Source: Dyadobacter sandarakinus (GTDB lineage: Bacteria; Bacteroidota; Bacteroidia; Cytophagales; Spirosomataceae). From it: a stretch of 64,000 bases of DNA. Below the pieces are notes generated by a model. The model worked only from the letters and a program-made list of their open reading frames with translations, had not been told where the DNA came from and ran no database searches. Location of the stretch: positions 1,366,001-1,430,000 of the forward strand of contig NZ_CP056775.1 in NCBI RefSeq assembly GCF_016894445.1. The letters are read 5' to 3'. This document shows positions 29,410 to 37,076 of this stretch, one piece after another (positions within the stretch are counted from its first letter, which is position 1; every line of letters begins with the position of its first letter). Position numbers and translations under genes: made by a program.

Positions 29410-29862
29410 TTAAAGCCATACAGCGAAGTACCAAACCCATGCAATCAGGAAAAGCTGCATGGGTATGCGAAACCAGAGATATGCAGCTCCCGGCCCCTCC
29501 AAGGTACCTTTCTGGTAATCGACCTTATGCAAGGCGGCGTGAATGTTTGCAGGCAGTATCAGTATAAAGAACACGATCAGGAAGATTCCGGCAGTGTATC
29601 TGTACGATGGAAAGAGCAGCGCCAATCCTGCCAGTATCTCCATGATGCCCGTTACAAATACCAGCGCCCGGCGGAATGGAATAAAGCGCGGGATCATCAT
29701 TTCCATTCCTTTTGCAAACTTAAAATGCCCTATCGCCGTAAACAGCAGCATCACACACATGGCAATATTGCCAGCCTGGGCATAAGTCCATTCACCCCAA
29801 GCGAGCCTTCCGCCCGCAAGTGCGATGAAGAATGTGACGATAAGAACAACCAGTACAGCCAT
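29410..29862 (-). CDS. DoxX-like integral membrane protein
   Basis: This is a 150-residue inner-membrane protein with four hydrophobic segments (MAVLVVLIVTFFIALAGG; IAMCVMLLFTAIGHF; LVFVTGIMEILAGLALLF; AGIFLIVFFILILPANIHA), plus a final hydrophobic stretch near LFLIAWVWYFAV. The AIGHF...PRFIPFRRALVFVTGIMEI arrangement matches DoxX/DoxD-like proteins. The role is not defined; members are sometimes linked to quinone or redox stress functions. It appears to be a single gene, convergent with the methyltransferase. Confidence 0.85.
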   Translation of the reverse strand: MAVLVVLIVTFFIALAGGRLAWGEWTYAQAGNIAMCVMLLFTAIGHFKFAKGMEMMIPRFIPFRRALVFVTGIMEILAGLALLFPSYRYTAGIFLIVFFILILPANIHAALHKVDYQKGTLEGPGAAYLWFRIPMQLFLIAWVWYFAVWL

Positions 29863-29976
29863 CAGTTCTCAGTGTTGGGGTAGAATTTACCTGATTGATT
29901 TGAATTGGATTGAAATCTGCGGGTGTTGTCAGGAGGCACATTTTTTTGATAGTGTATGTAAAACATCAACAAAACT

Positions 29977-30222
29977 ATGGACTTCCTGACCAACGATCCG
30001 TTTTACACTTTTGTCAACGAAATGCCTGATCAACCCGACCACCAGTCGCCGGTACCCAGTTATCCTGATAAACCAGGTCAGACCGGACCTATGAATCCAA
30101 AGCCGCACATTCCCGGTACGGATGCACCCGAAGTAAGCACCGGCAGCCGCATTGATGAAGATTTACCTGCGGAAGATACCGACGAAAACGCCCCGGGCGA
30201 CAAGGATAGCGAGCCTGCCTGA
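29977..30222 (+). CDS. Small acidic, proline-rich protein of unknown function
   Basis: I do not recognise this 81-residue protein. It has 15 prolines and many Asp/Glu residues (EDLPAEDTDENAPGDKDSEP), no signal peptide and no membrane segment, so it is probably disordered. The ATG at 29977 and the intergenic placement on both sides make a real gene plausible, but no domain supports it. It stands alone between the DoxX and ThuA genes, which are on the other strand. Confidence 0.5.
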   Translation: MDFLTNDPFYTFVNEMPDQPDHQSPVPSYPDKPGQTGPMNPKPHIPGTDAPEVSTGSRIDEDLPAEDTDENAPGDKDSEPA

Positions 30223-30263
30223 GGGTAGTATTAATTTCTTAAAGTTTATACTTGTCGGACTCT

Positions 30264-31088
30264 CTACTTTTTTGTCCCGGCAAGCCATTTTATTCCGTCA
30301 AGAATAAATTTATTCTGCACTTCATTCCGGAAAGTGAACGACAGCTCCTTATTGGTGCCATGTTCGTAATCCATGTCATTGTGCCCCATATTCATGTAAA
30401 TCATCTTATACTTCCGGTTTGTCCAGGCCACGGGATAGTACCCGTGATGCCAGATCTCATGCTGCTTGGGGCCTGTTCCCAGCGGAAAGCTGGCGGGATC
30501 AATGGATAGCAGGATGCTGATATCGGGGTTTGCTTTCAGATCTTTCTCCCAGCGGTACCATTCATTGGGTGACGCCTTAAAGGTAGGCGGTAAGCCTTTT
30601 ACGGCCGGATTATCCTTATTTTCCACTTTCAGGATTGCGGATGTCGGCCGCCAGGTGTTGCTTCCATACTGTCCCGCACCAATGAACACATTGTGGTACC
30701 AATCCCAGTTTTGCGGGTAAGCCGACGGCGTGAGGGCGAAAGCCGCAAAGTGAAATCCCATCCACGCACCCCCGTTTTTCATGTATTGCTTAAATGCAGC
30801 GCGCTGTTCTTCTTTTTCAGGCCGGGTATCCAGGAAAAGTACTACCTGGTAGCGGCTTAGAAAAGCTGTATTGAGGTTATTCCAGTTGCTGGTGGTATCG
30901 TAGGTAAACCCATTTTCCGCTGCCACTGAGGGAAACCATCGGTTTGCTTCCCGCACAAAGCTCACGTGAGCCTGATCATTTTTCCCGGTAAAGAATGCAA
31001 TGATGTGAAAAGGCGCGGCGTACGTACCGTAATGCACAAAAACAAGGAAAAGAAAAGCAATGACATGGGCCCGGCGCATCTTTGACAT
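30264..31088 (-). CDS. ThuA-domain secreted protein
   Basis: This is a 274-residue exported protein with a signal peptide (MSKMRRAHVIAFLFLVFVHYG). It has a ThuA-like glutamine-amidotransferase-type fold throughout (FHIIAFFTGKNDQAHVSFV, LFLDTRPEKEEQRAAFKQYM, GGAWMGFHFAAFA, VAWTNRKYKMIYMNMGHND). ThuA domains occur in trehalose and other sugar utilisation and in many secreted Bacteroidota proteins. The substrate is unknown. The ATG at 31088 is preferred; another Met three residues in is possible. It is divergent from tex. Confidence 0.9.
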   Translation of the reverse strand: MSKMRRAHVIAFLFLVFVHYGTYAAPFHIIAFFTGKNDQAHVSFVREANRWFPSVAAENGFTYDTTSNWNNLNTAFLSRYQVVLFLDTRPEKEEQRAAFKQYMKNGGAWMGFHFAAFALTPSAYPQNWDWYHNVFIGAGQYGSNTWRPTSAILKVENKDNPAVKGLPPTFKASPNEWYRWEKDLKANPDISILLSIDPASFPLGTGPKQHEIWHHGYYPVAWTNRKYKMIYMNMGHNDMDYEHGTNKELSFTFRNEVQNKFILDGIKWLAGTKK

Positions 31089-31131
31089 GGTAGGATCAGG
31101 ATTGAAGTTGGCGTAAAAAGAGCGGAAAGTT

Positions 31132-31139
31132 CAAATATA
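31132..31139 (-). promoter_or_regulatory. Putative -7 box of the ThuA gene (TATATTTG)
   Basis: The minus strand carries TATATTTG 43 bp upstream of the ThuA start codon, matching TAnnTTTG. The -33 element is not evident, so support is partial. Confidence 0.35.
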
Positions 31140-31241
31140 TGGGAAATATGCGTATGCTGCCTGCCAGGCATTCTTTACCAGACCTGCTCCGAAAAACGGG
31201 CATTCTGCGTTTCTTTGCTGGCAGAATCAAAGTAGCAGACC

Positions 31242-33365
31242 ATGAATCAGTACGACCTGATCGCACAGCAGGCAGGAATTTCAGCAAAGCAGGCCGCAAG
31301 TACCATTCGATTGTTTGAAGAAGGCGCTACGGTGCCATTTATCGCCAGATACCGGAAGGAAGCAACGAGTGGCCTCGACGAAGTGCAGATTAGTGCTGTG
31401 CGAGACGCCTGGCAGCGCCAGCAGGAGGTAGATAAACGCCGCGCGGCCATCCTGAAAAACATAGAAGAACAGGGAAAACTTACGGCCGACCTCAAAGCCA
31501 GGCTTGAAAAAAGCTTCACGCTGACGGAGCTGGAAGACATTTACCTTCCCTACAAACAAAAACGAAAAACGCGGGCTACTGCTGCCATCGAAAAAGGACT
31601 GGAACCTTTGGCTCAAGTGATTTTCTCCGGAAAAGAGAACGATCCCGCGCAGAAAGCTCTCACATACCTCAATGACCAGGTACCGGATGCCCATGCCGCC
31701 TTGCAGGGAGCAAGGGATATCATGGCCGAGTGGATCAGTGAAAACGCCGATGCCCGGTCCCGGATGAGGCATTATTTTCAGCGTACGGGAATGATCAGCT
31801 CCAAAGTAAAAAAGAAAAAAGAGGAGGAGGCGGCCAAGTACCGCGATTATTTCGACTTTTCAGAGCAGCTTTCCCGCATTCCGTCCCACCGTTTGCTTGC
31901 AATCCGCAGGGGAGAGGAAGAAGGATTTTTGTCGGTCGACATTTCCCCTGATGAGGAACAGGCACTGGAATCGCTGGACAGGCTGTTTGTGAAAGGAAGT
32001 TCGGGCAGTCGTGAACAGATTCAGCTGGCCGTGACCGATAGCTATAAGCGCCTGCTGAAACCCTCCATTGAAAACGAATTTGCGCAGCTATCCAAAGAAA
32101 AAGCGGATATAGCGGCCATACAGGTATTCACAGAAAACCTGAGGCAGCTGCTGCTAGCCTCGCCGCTGGGACAAAAGCGAGTGCTCGCGATCGATCCCGG
32201 CTACCGCACAGGTTGTAAAGTAACCGTGCTGAATGAGCAGGGAAACCTCGTAGCGGACCAGGTGATTTATCCGTTTGACAAACCCGTGGAAGCCTCCCGC
32301 CAGGTAGCTGCCCTGCTCGACAAATACAGCATTGAAGCCGTAGCAGTCGGGAATGGGACAGCCGGCCGGGAGACCGAAGATTTTGTACAAAATGTACTTG
32401 GTCAGCTGAAAAAGGCTGACGTTGTTGATCTGTTTTTGGTGAGTGAGCAGGGTGCTTCCATTTACTCGGCGTCGGACGTGGCGCGGGAGGAATTTCCGGA
32501 CAAGGATGTTACGGTACGCGGCTCGGTGTCCATCGGGCGGCGCCTGATGGATCCCCTGGCCGAGCTCGTCAAGATCGATCCGAAATCGATCGGAGTAGGT
32601 CAGTACCAGCACGATGTTGACCAGAATGCATTGCGAAATGCTTTGGATGTAGCCGTACAAAGCTGCGTAAACTCCGTAGGCGTAAATCTCAACACGGCCA
32701 GCAAGCACTTACTGAGGTACATTTCAGGCCTGGGACCGGCATTGGCGCAGAATATTGTTGATTTCAGGGCACAAAACGGCAACTTCAAATCACGGCAGCA
32801 ATTATTGAAAGTACCCCGGCTCGGATCGAAAGCCTACGAGCAGGCAGCGGGGTTTTTACGCATTGAAAATGGTACTAATCCACTCGATAACAGTGCCGTA
32901 CATCCTGAAAGATATGAGCTGGTGGAAAAAATGGCCCGCGATGCAAAAGCGACGGTAGGCGACCTCATGCAAAAACCCGATCTCCGCCGGCAGATCAAGC
33001 CGGAGCATTATGTGACGGAAGCAGTAGGGTTGCCGACGCTGAAAGATATTTTGCAGGAACTTGAAAAACCTTCACGCGATCCGCGCGCGCAGATAAAAAG
33101 GTTTGAGTTCGACAGCTCAGTACGCAAGCCCGAAGACCTCAAACCTGGAATGTTACTGCAGGGCATCGTCACCAACATCACCGCCTTTGGAGCCTTCGTG
33201 GATATTGGGGTGAAACAGGATGGGCTCGTTCACGTATCCCAGCTCGCCGACCAGTTTGTGCGGGACCCGAATGAAGTGGTGAAGCTGCGGCAGGAAGTTA
33301 CGGTAAGAGTCACCGAAGTTGATCTGGCACGAAAGCGGATTGCATTGAGCATGAAGTCGGCTTAA
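31242..33365 (+). CDS. tex: Tex-family RNA-binding transcription accessory protein
   Basis: This is a 707-residue cytoplasmic Tex protein. The N-terminal helical domain (about 1-190) begins with IAQQAGISAKQAASTIRLFEEGATVPFIARYRKEATSGLDE in overlapping helices. A YqgF/RNase H-like domain is visible around RVLAIDPGYRTGCKVTVL (about 315-440). Helix-hairpin-helix segments lie around LNTASKHLLRYISGLGPAL and GNFKSRQQLLKVPRLG. A C-terminal S1 RNA-binding domain (about 640-705) holds GMLLQGIVTNITAFGAFVD. The family is thought to act in transcription and RNA quality control. The ATG at 31242 is clear and a bidirectional terminator follows. Confidence 0.95.
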   Translation: MNQYDLIAQQAGISAKQAASTIRLFEEGATVPFIARYRKEATSGLDEVQISAVRDAWQRQQEVDKRRAAILKNIEEQGKLTADLKARLEKSFTLTELEDIYLPYKQKRKTRATAAIEKGLEPLAQVIFSGKENDPAQKALTYLNDQVPDAHAALQGARDIMAEWISENADARSRMRHYFQRTGMISSKVKKKKEEEAAKYRDYFDFSEQLSRIPSHRLLAIRRGEEEGFLSVDISPDEEQALESLDRLFVKGSSGSREQIQLAVTDSYKRLLKPSIENEFAQLSKEKADIAAIQVFTENLRQLLLASPLGQKRVLAIDPGYRTGCKVTVLNEQGNLVADQVIYPFDKPVEASRQVAALLDKYSIEAVAVGNGTAGRETEDFVQNVLGQLKKADVVDLFLVSEQGASIYSASDVAREEFPDKDVTVRGSVSIGRRLMDPLAELVKIDPKSIGVGQYQHDVDQNALRNALDVAVQSCVNSVGVNLNTASKHLLRYISGLGPALAQNIVDFRAQNGNFKSRQQLLKVPRLGSKAYEQAAGFLRIENGTNPLDNSAVHPERYELVEKMARDAKATVGDLMQKPDLRRQIKPEHYVTEAVGLPTLKDILQELEKPSRDPRAQIKRFEFDSSVRKPEDLKPGMLLQGIVTNITAFGAFVDIGVKQDGLVHVSQLADQFVRDPNEVVKLRQEVTVRVTEVDLARKRIALSMKSA

Positions 33366-33366
33366 C

Positions 33367-33400
33367 AAAAAAGGCATTGCCGCTATGGCAATGCCTTTTT
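33367..33400. terminator. Bidirectional intrinsic terminator between tex and an SRPBCC gene
   Basis: GGCATTGCC (33373-33381) pairs with GGCAATGCC (33387-33395) around a 5-nt loop. It is flanked by A6 on one side and T5 on the other, so it can end transcripts from both convergent genes. Confidence 0.93.
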
Positions 33401-33403
33401 CAT

Positions 33404-33850
33404 TTATAGTACGTGCTTGTGCTCTTCTTCCAGGATGTGTTTGATGTGGTGACCGACCTTCATCCAGTTTCCTTCGGCATTGATCACGTCTTCATCTGTT
33501 TCCAGGTTGTCCTGGGTAATTGTCAGCGTAGATACGCCGTCGTATTCGTCAATGTGGTAGGTTACGTGCATATAGTTGTCTTCATAATCCTCTGTACCAA
33601 ACAGCGGACTCCAGAATGTAAAGCTGAGCACCCTTTCCGGAATGATTTCCAGGATCGTACCCTTGTCTGTGTAGGGAGTACCTTCCCAAACGCCTGTGAA
33701 GGTAATAGGGCTGCCGACCCGCCAGTCCGAACGAACAATGGCGCCGTGCATATACTCCTGTACCATTTCAGGATCTATCAAAGCTTTCCATACTGCCGAT
33801 TTTTTGGCGTGGATGGATATGGTAGTGGTTGCAACAAGTTTTCGGTTCAT
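33404..33850 (-). CDS. SRPBCC/AHSA1-type protein
   Basis: This is a 148-residue START/Bet v1-like protein of the Aha1-C type (ISIHAKKSAVWKALIDPEMVQEYM, DWRVGSPITFTGVWEG, and VSTLTITQDNLETDED). It is cytoplasmic, with a possible hydrophobic ligand and no assigned reaction. It is divergent from another SRPBCC gene (33960), so two unrelated members of the superfamily sit back to back. A shared terminator with tex lies downstream. Confidence 0.88.
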   Translation of the reverse strand: MNRKLVATTTISIHAKKSAVWKALIDPEMVQEYMHGAIVRSDWRVGSPITFTGVWEGTPYTDKGTILEIIPERVLSFTFWSPLFGTEDYEDNYMHVTYHIDEYDGVSTLTITQDNLETDEDVINAEGNWMKVGHHIKHILEEEHKHVL

Positions 33851-33959
33851 GACTCTTGTTTTTTGTTTTTAGTAAAATCAAAGAAAATCATGCCAAATCA
33901 AGCATTAGCAGGTACGCTGGCGTGAATCTTTGGATGTTTACATAAACGTAAAACAATTC

Positions 33960-34415
33960 ATGCAGGAGCTGTATTTTACTCAGATGTTGCCCATCACCCT
34001 GGATCAGGCGTGGTCATTCTTTTCAAGTCCGGTCAATCTTAAGGAAATTACGCCTGCGCACATGGGGTTTGTGGTCAAATCATTGCACCATGGCGAAAGC
34101 ATGTACCCCGGGCAGATCATCCGTTACACCATCCGCCCCGTACTGGGCATACCCATGGAATGGGTCACCGAAATTACCCATGTGGCCGACAAGCAGTACT
34201 TTGTTGACGAGCAACGATTCGGACCCTATGCATTCTGGCATCACCAGCACCGGTTTACGGAAGTGCCCGGCGGCGTGCTTATGGAAGATATCCTCCACTA
34301 CAAGGTACCCCTTGGTTTTTTGGGTAAGATCGTGGATGCAGTGTACGTGAAGAATGAGGTGCTCGGGATTTTCAGATACCGGCACGAGATCCTCAAAAAG
34401 CGCTTTCCAGCCTAG
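33960..34415 (+). CDS. SRPBCC-family ligand-binding protein
   Basis: This is a helix-grip (SRPBCC) protein of about 151 residues of the type often annotated as a cyclase/dehydrase-like or cell-division-inhibitor-like protein. The start LPITLDQAWSFFSSPVNLKEITPA and the HQHRFTEVPGGVLMEDILHYKVPLG stretch are typical. I choose the ATG at 33960; a TTG at 33930 would add ten residues. Its TAG stop overlaps the stop codon of the convergent porin gene within a CTAG palindrome. The function is unknown. Confidence 0.87.
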   Translation: MQELYFTQMLPITLDQAWSFFSSPVNLKEITPAHMGFVVKSLHHGESMYPGQIIRYTIRPVLGIPMEWVTEITHVADKQYFVDEQRFGPYAFWHHQHRFTEVPGGVLMEDILHYKVPLGFLGKIVDAVYVKNEVLGIFRYRHEILKKRFPA

Positions 34416-35734
34416 AAGTTATACTGGACGCGGCAGGTAAAAACGTCGTCGGGTGCATCACCTTCATAGCCCTGAAGAGCAGTTTTCTCGTTGCGCACGA
34501 AGTCGTAGTAGAACAGGAATTTGAGTGATTCGTTGGCGGTATATACATATCCCATACCCACGGTGTCGTAGCGGAGATCTGCCCTGGTAAAGCCATCCGT
34601 AGCATTCAGCTGCCTGCCTTTAACGCGGGTATTGGGATCATACCAGTCGTATTTGAGGACAAAGAGGTGGTCTTTGCTTCCCAGGTTCTGCAGGAAATAA
34701 AAGTAGCCGCCATCAAAGTTGCGGATGTAAAGCGGATCCTTCACATTGCCGCTGCCAGGGTATGTGCCGGGCGTCTCGCTCGAATTCAGCGTGGCGGTCT
34801 GCCTGCCGCGGATGTACTCAGCCCTGAACTCTGTTTCTCCCTTGCGGTTCGGAAACGAAATTTGTACATCAGCACCTGCGTACCTTCTGGGCGCGGTCTT
34901 TCCCAGGTTACTGACCGACGAGTCGCGCTGCATGGTGTACTCGCCACGGTTAGCGCGCGTCCGGTACAGTACATTACCCTGGCTGGTAATCCCGCCCCAG
35001 TATCCCGACACTGCTGCCGAAATGTTCATGCCGCCCGCTTTGGCAACCTTGCCCGGCTTGATGCTCAGCCTTCCGATCACGTCTTTGTGGCTGTCGTAAT
35101 CCACCGGTCCCGACAAACCCTGGCCGTTAAATACACCGATATCCAGTTTCAGTCGCTGGGTCCACAGCTGGTTCTGGCGGCTGGTAATAGTGCCCATCAA
35201 ACCAATGTCCCGTTCGCTGCGCATGAGGATCTGCGACATGCGGCCACGTTCGGGCGACTCCCGGTTGGCCGACGAAAGGTTTACCTCATGCCCGAAGGGG
35301 CGGGCAAACATTCCTGTGGTCAGGGCGAAGATCTTGAACTTGTTTTCATAAATGCGGCCCCAGAAATCACGGATCGCCACGCCCCGCTCGGTACCGTCAA
35401 ACTGAAACACAAAGTAGCTTGTCGGGTCGTTGTTTTTGTTTAAATGTGCATAGTCAACCCGGAGCCGGCCGCGGCGCAGCATGAAGCGGTTATTGACCAT
35501 TGCTGAAAAATTTCCACCTGCGTAGGTCTCCGCGCCCTTGGCACTGATGAGCTGAAACTGCGGCTGAATGTACCCGCTGATCCGGACGCGGTTGTACCGT
35601 TCATAGATCGACAGCATTCCTTTTCCCATTTGATTGGTGGTATCAACAAGGTCCATCAGAAAGCGCTGTGCAAAGAGTTTTCCATGGAAGAACAAGCTGA
35701 AGAAAATCAGCAGGCAGGTAATGCGGAATTTCAT
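34412..35734 (-). CDS. Phosphate-selective-type porin (OprO/OprP-like)
   Basis: This is an outer-membrane beta-barrel of about 440 residues. It has a signal peptide (MKFRITCLLIFFSLFFHGKLFAQ), a barrel start RVRISGYIQPQFQLIS, and a C-terminus ending in the aromatic residue expected of a barrel (FTCRVQYNF). Repeated strands such as FMLRRGRLRVDYAHLN and the GVAIRDFWGRIYENKFKI region resemble the phosphate-selective porin O/P family. Specificity is unknown. I reject an upstream start at 35830 because the signal peptide begins at 35734. Its stop shares the CTAG at 34412-34415 with the convergent gene. Confidence 0.85.
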   Translation of the reverse strand: MKFRITCLLIFFSLFFHGKLFAQRFLMDLVDTTNQMGKGMLSIYERYNRVRISGYIQPQFQLISAKGAETYAGGNFSAMVNNRFMLRRGRLRVDYAHLNKNNDPTSYFVFQFDGTERGVAIRDFWGRIYENKFKIFALTTGMFARPFGHEVNLSSANRESPERGRMSQILMRSERDIGLMGTITSRQNQLWTQRLKLDIGVFNGQGLSGPVDYDSHKDVIGRLSIKPGKVAKAGGMNISAAVSGYWGGITSQGNVLYRTRANRGEYTMQRDSSVSNLGKTAPRRYAGADVQISFPNRKGETEFRAEYIRGRQTATLNSSETPGTYPGSGNVKDPLYIRNFDGGYFYFLQNLGSKDHLFVLKYDWYDPNTRVKGRQLNATDGFTRADLRYDTVGMGYVYTANESLKFLFYYDFVRNEKTALQGYEGDAPDDVFTCRVQYNF

Positions 35735-36271
35735 TGAGTAAGAATTGGTGTCGTAAGCCGGGTTGCAAAGAACCTGAATTTCTGGCAAAGGGGTGGTAAT
35801 ATCAGCAGCTTTTCTTGCAGTTGGCGGCAAGGTCAGCGAAAGGACGCCGCACTGTGTCGAGCTTTTTTCAACATTTCAACAATGCTATCCAAGCATGAAA
35901 GCTGTCGAATTTAGTACGGAAAATGGTGTATGATCGGTATAATTATTCCGGTAAGAAGCTTAGGCTACTCTTTCATACATTTTAATTATATAGTACTTCT
36001 TAAAAGTATTAATAGATTGAAACGTATATTATGGTATAGATGTTTGACACATTTACTTTGGTAAGTAATATTCAGCGTTTAATACATACCTTAGTTTTAA
36101 TTAGCAGTATACTTTTCATAACTTGATTTGTATAATGCTTACTATACGCTAAATACATTTAGTATGTACCTAGCATATAGTAAGCCAAGAAAGTAGTGTG
36201 TCAAATTCGTGCAAATACTGGCTTATTGTACATCTTTAAACCAAAAACACACCTGAATGCAACTGTACCTA
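35735..36271. other. Long AT-rich intergenic region upstream of the porin gene
   Basis: No gene is visible in this 537-bp stretch. Its right-hand 300 bp are markedly AT-rich, with many AGTA/TACT words, the 14-bp palindrome CTAAATACATTTAG and the larger nested palindrome at 36137-36185. It presumably holds the porin promoter, but no exact TAnnTTTG box was found on the minus strand. Confidence 0.6.
36137..36185. repeat. Nested 49-nt palindrome
   Basis: Arms GCTTACTATACGCTA (36137-36151) and TAGCATATAGTAAGC (36171-36185) are complementary at 14 of 15 positions. Inside, TACAT (36154-36158) pairs with ATGTA (36164-36168) around a 5-nt loop, so the whole can fold as one hairpin or cruciform. It lies 86 bp beyond the stop of the NAD(P)-binding protein gene. 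There is no U-run, so it is not a standard terminator. Confidence 0.85.
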
Positions 36272-36928
36272 TTAATAAGCAACTGTAAAGCGCTCGCGTA
36301 TGTGGTTTCCTTGTTCAATTTCGTCAACGATTGCCACGGCCAGATCTTCGGCTGAAATGACGCTGCGCTTGTGCTCGTCAAACACTGGCGTGTCCAGACT
36401 GGTGCGGTATGTACCCTTCCGGACGCCTGATGTACCCGGATGCATTTCAATAGCCGGACTCAAAAACGTCCATTCAAGTTCAGTTTCTTCTTTAAGGATA
36501 TTCAGGTAGTCGCGGGCAGCAGTTGCACCTGATTTGTACTCTGCCGGGAATTGAGGAGTGTCCACCAGCTGAATGCCCGGCGCAATTTCCAGACTGCCTG
36601 CGCCACCCACAAACAAGAATCGCCTGACACCTGACCGCCTCACACCTTCCTGAATTGCCTGGGAACCATCTAGGAAATCTTCATACAAATTGGGATTACT
36701 CCATCCCGCATTGAAGGTACTCACTACCGCATCCGCACCGGCCACGGCAGCCGCCAGCTCGTCGGGATCGTTTACATCTGCCACCTTGGTTTCCACACCC
36801 GGTCCCCCGGCTTTCTGGGGATTGCGCGCGATTGCAATCACTTTGTGATCGCGTGAAATCAGTTCTTGTACCAGGTGCATACCCACAAAACCTGTCGCAC
36901 CAATTACTGCTACTTTCATAATTTTCAT
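36272..36928 (-). CDS. NAD(P)-binding oxidoreductase (atypical SDR/NmrA-like)
   Basis: This is a Rossmann-fold protein of about 218 residues with the dinucleotide motif AVIGATGFVGMHLVQEL near the N-terminus, then KVIAIARNPQK, GADAVVSTFNAGW and RRFLFVGGAGSLEI. The classic SDR catalytic YxxxK is not obvious; PAEYKSGATAARDYL holds a possible Tyr. It resembles the NAD(P)H-binding family of atypical SDRs (NmrA-like or BVR-B-like). I place the start at 36928 (MKIMKVAVIG); ATG 36919 is equally possible and 36967 is unlikely. Confidence 0.88.
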   Translation of the reverse strand: MKIMKVAVIGATGFVGMHLVQELISRDHKVIAIARNPQKAGGPGVETKVADVNDPDELAAAVAGADAVVSTFNAGWSNPNLYEDFLDGSQAIQEGVRRSGVRRFLFVGGAGSLEIAPGIQLVDTPQFPAEYKSGATAARDYLNILKEETELEWTFLSPAIEMHPGTSGVRKGTYRTSLDTPVFDEHKRSVISAEDLAVAIVDEIEQGNHIRERFTVAY

Positions 36929-37021
36929 TGTGATTAAATGACCGAAATACCGGATTCCACCGGGCACATGCCAGACGAAATTTCTGGCATGCCGGCAATC
37001 CGCCTCCTCATCAATGCTTAC

Positions 37022-37052
37022 AAAAAAAGGAGGCCATCCCGCGACAGCCTCC
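37022..37052 (-). terminator. Intrinsic terminator of the second SusC/SusD operon
   Basis: GGAGGC (37029-37034) pairs with GCCTCC (37047-37052), and on the minus strand seven U residues follow. It starts 25 bp past the SusD stop codon at 37077. Confidence 0.85.
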
Positions 37053-37076
37053 CGTTTTGCTCAACTTTCTCAGTCA

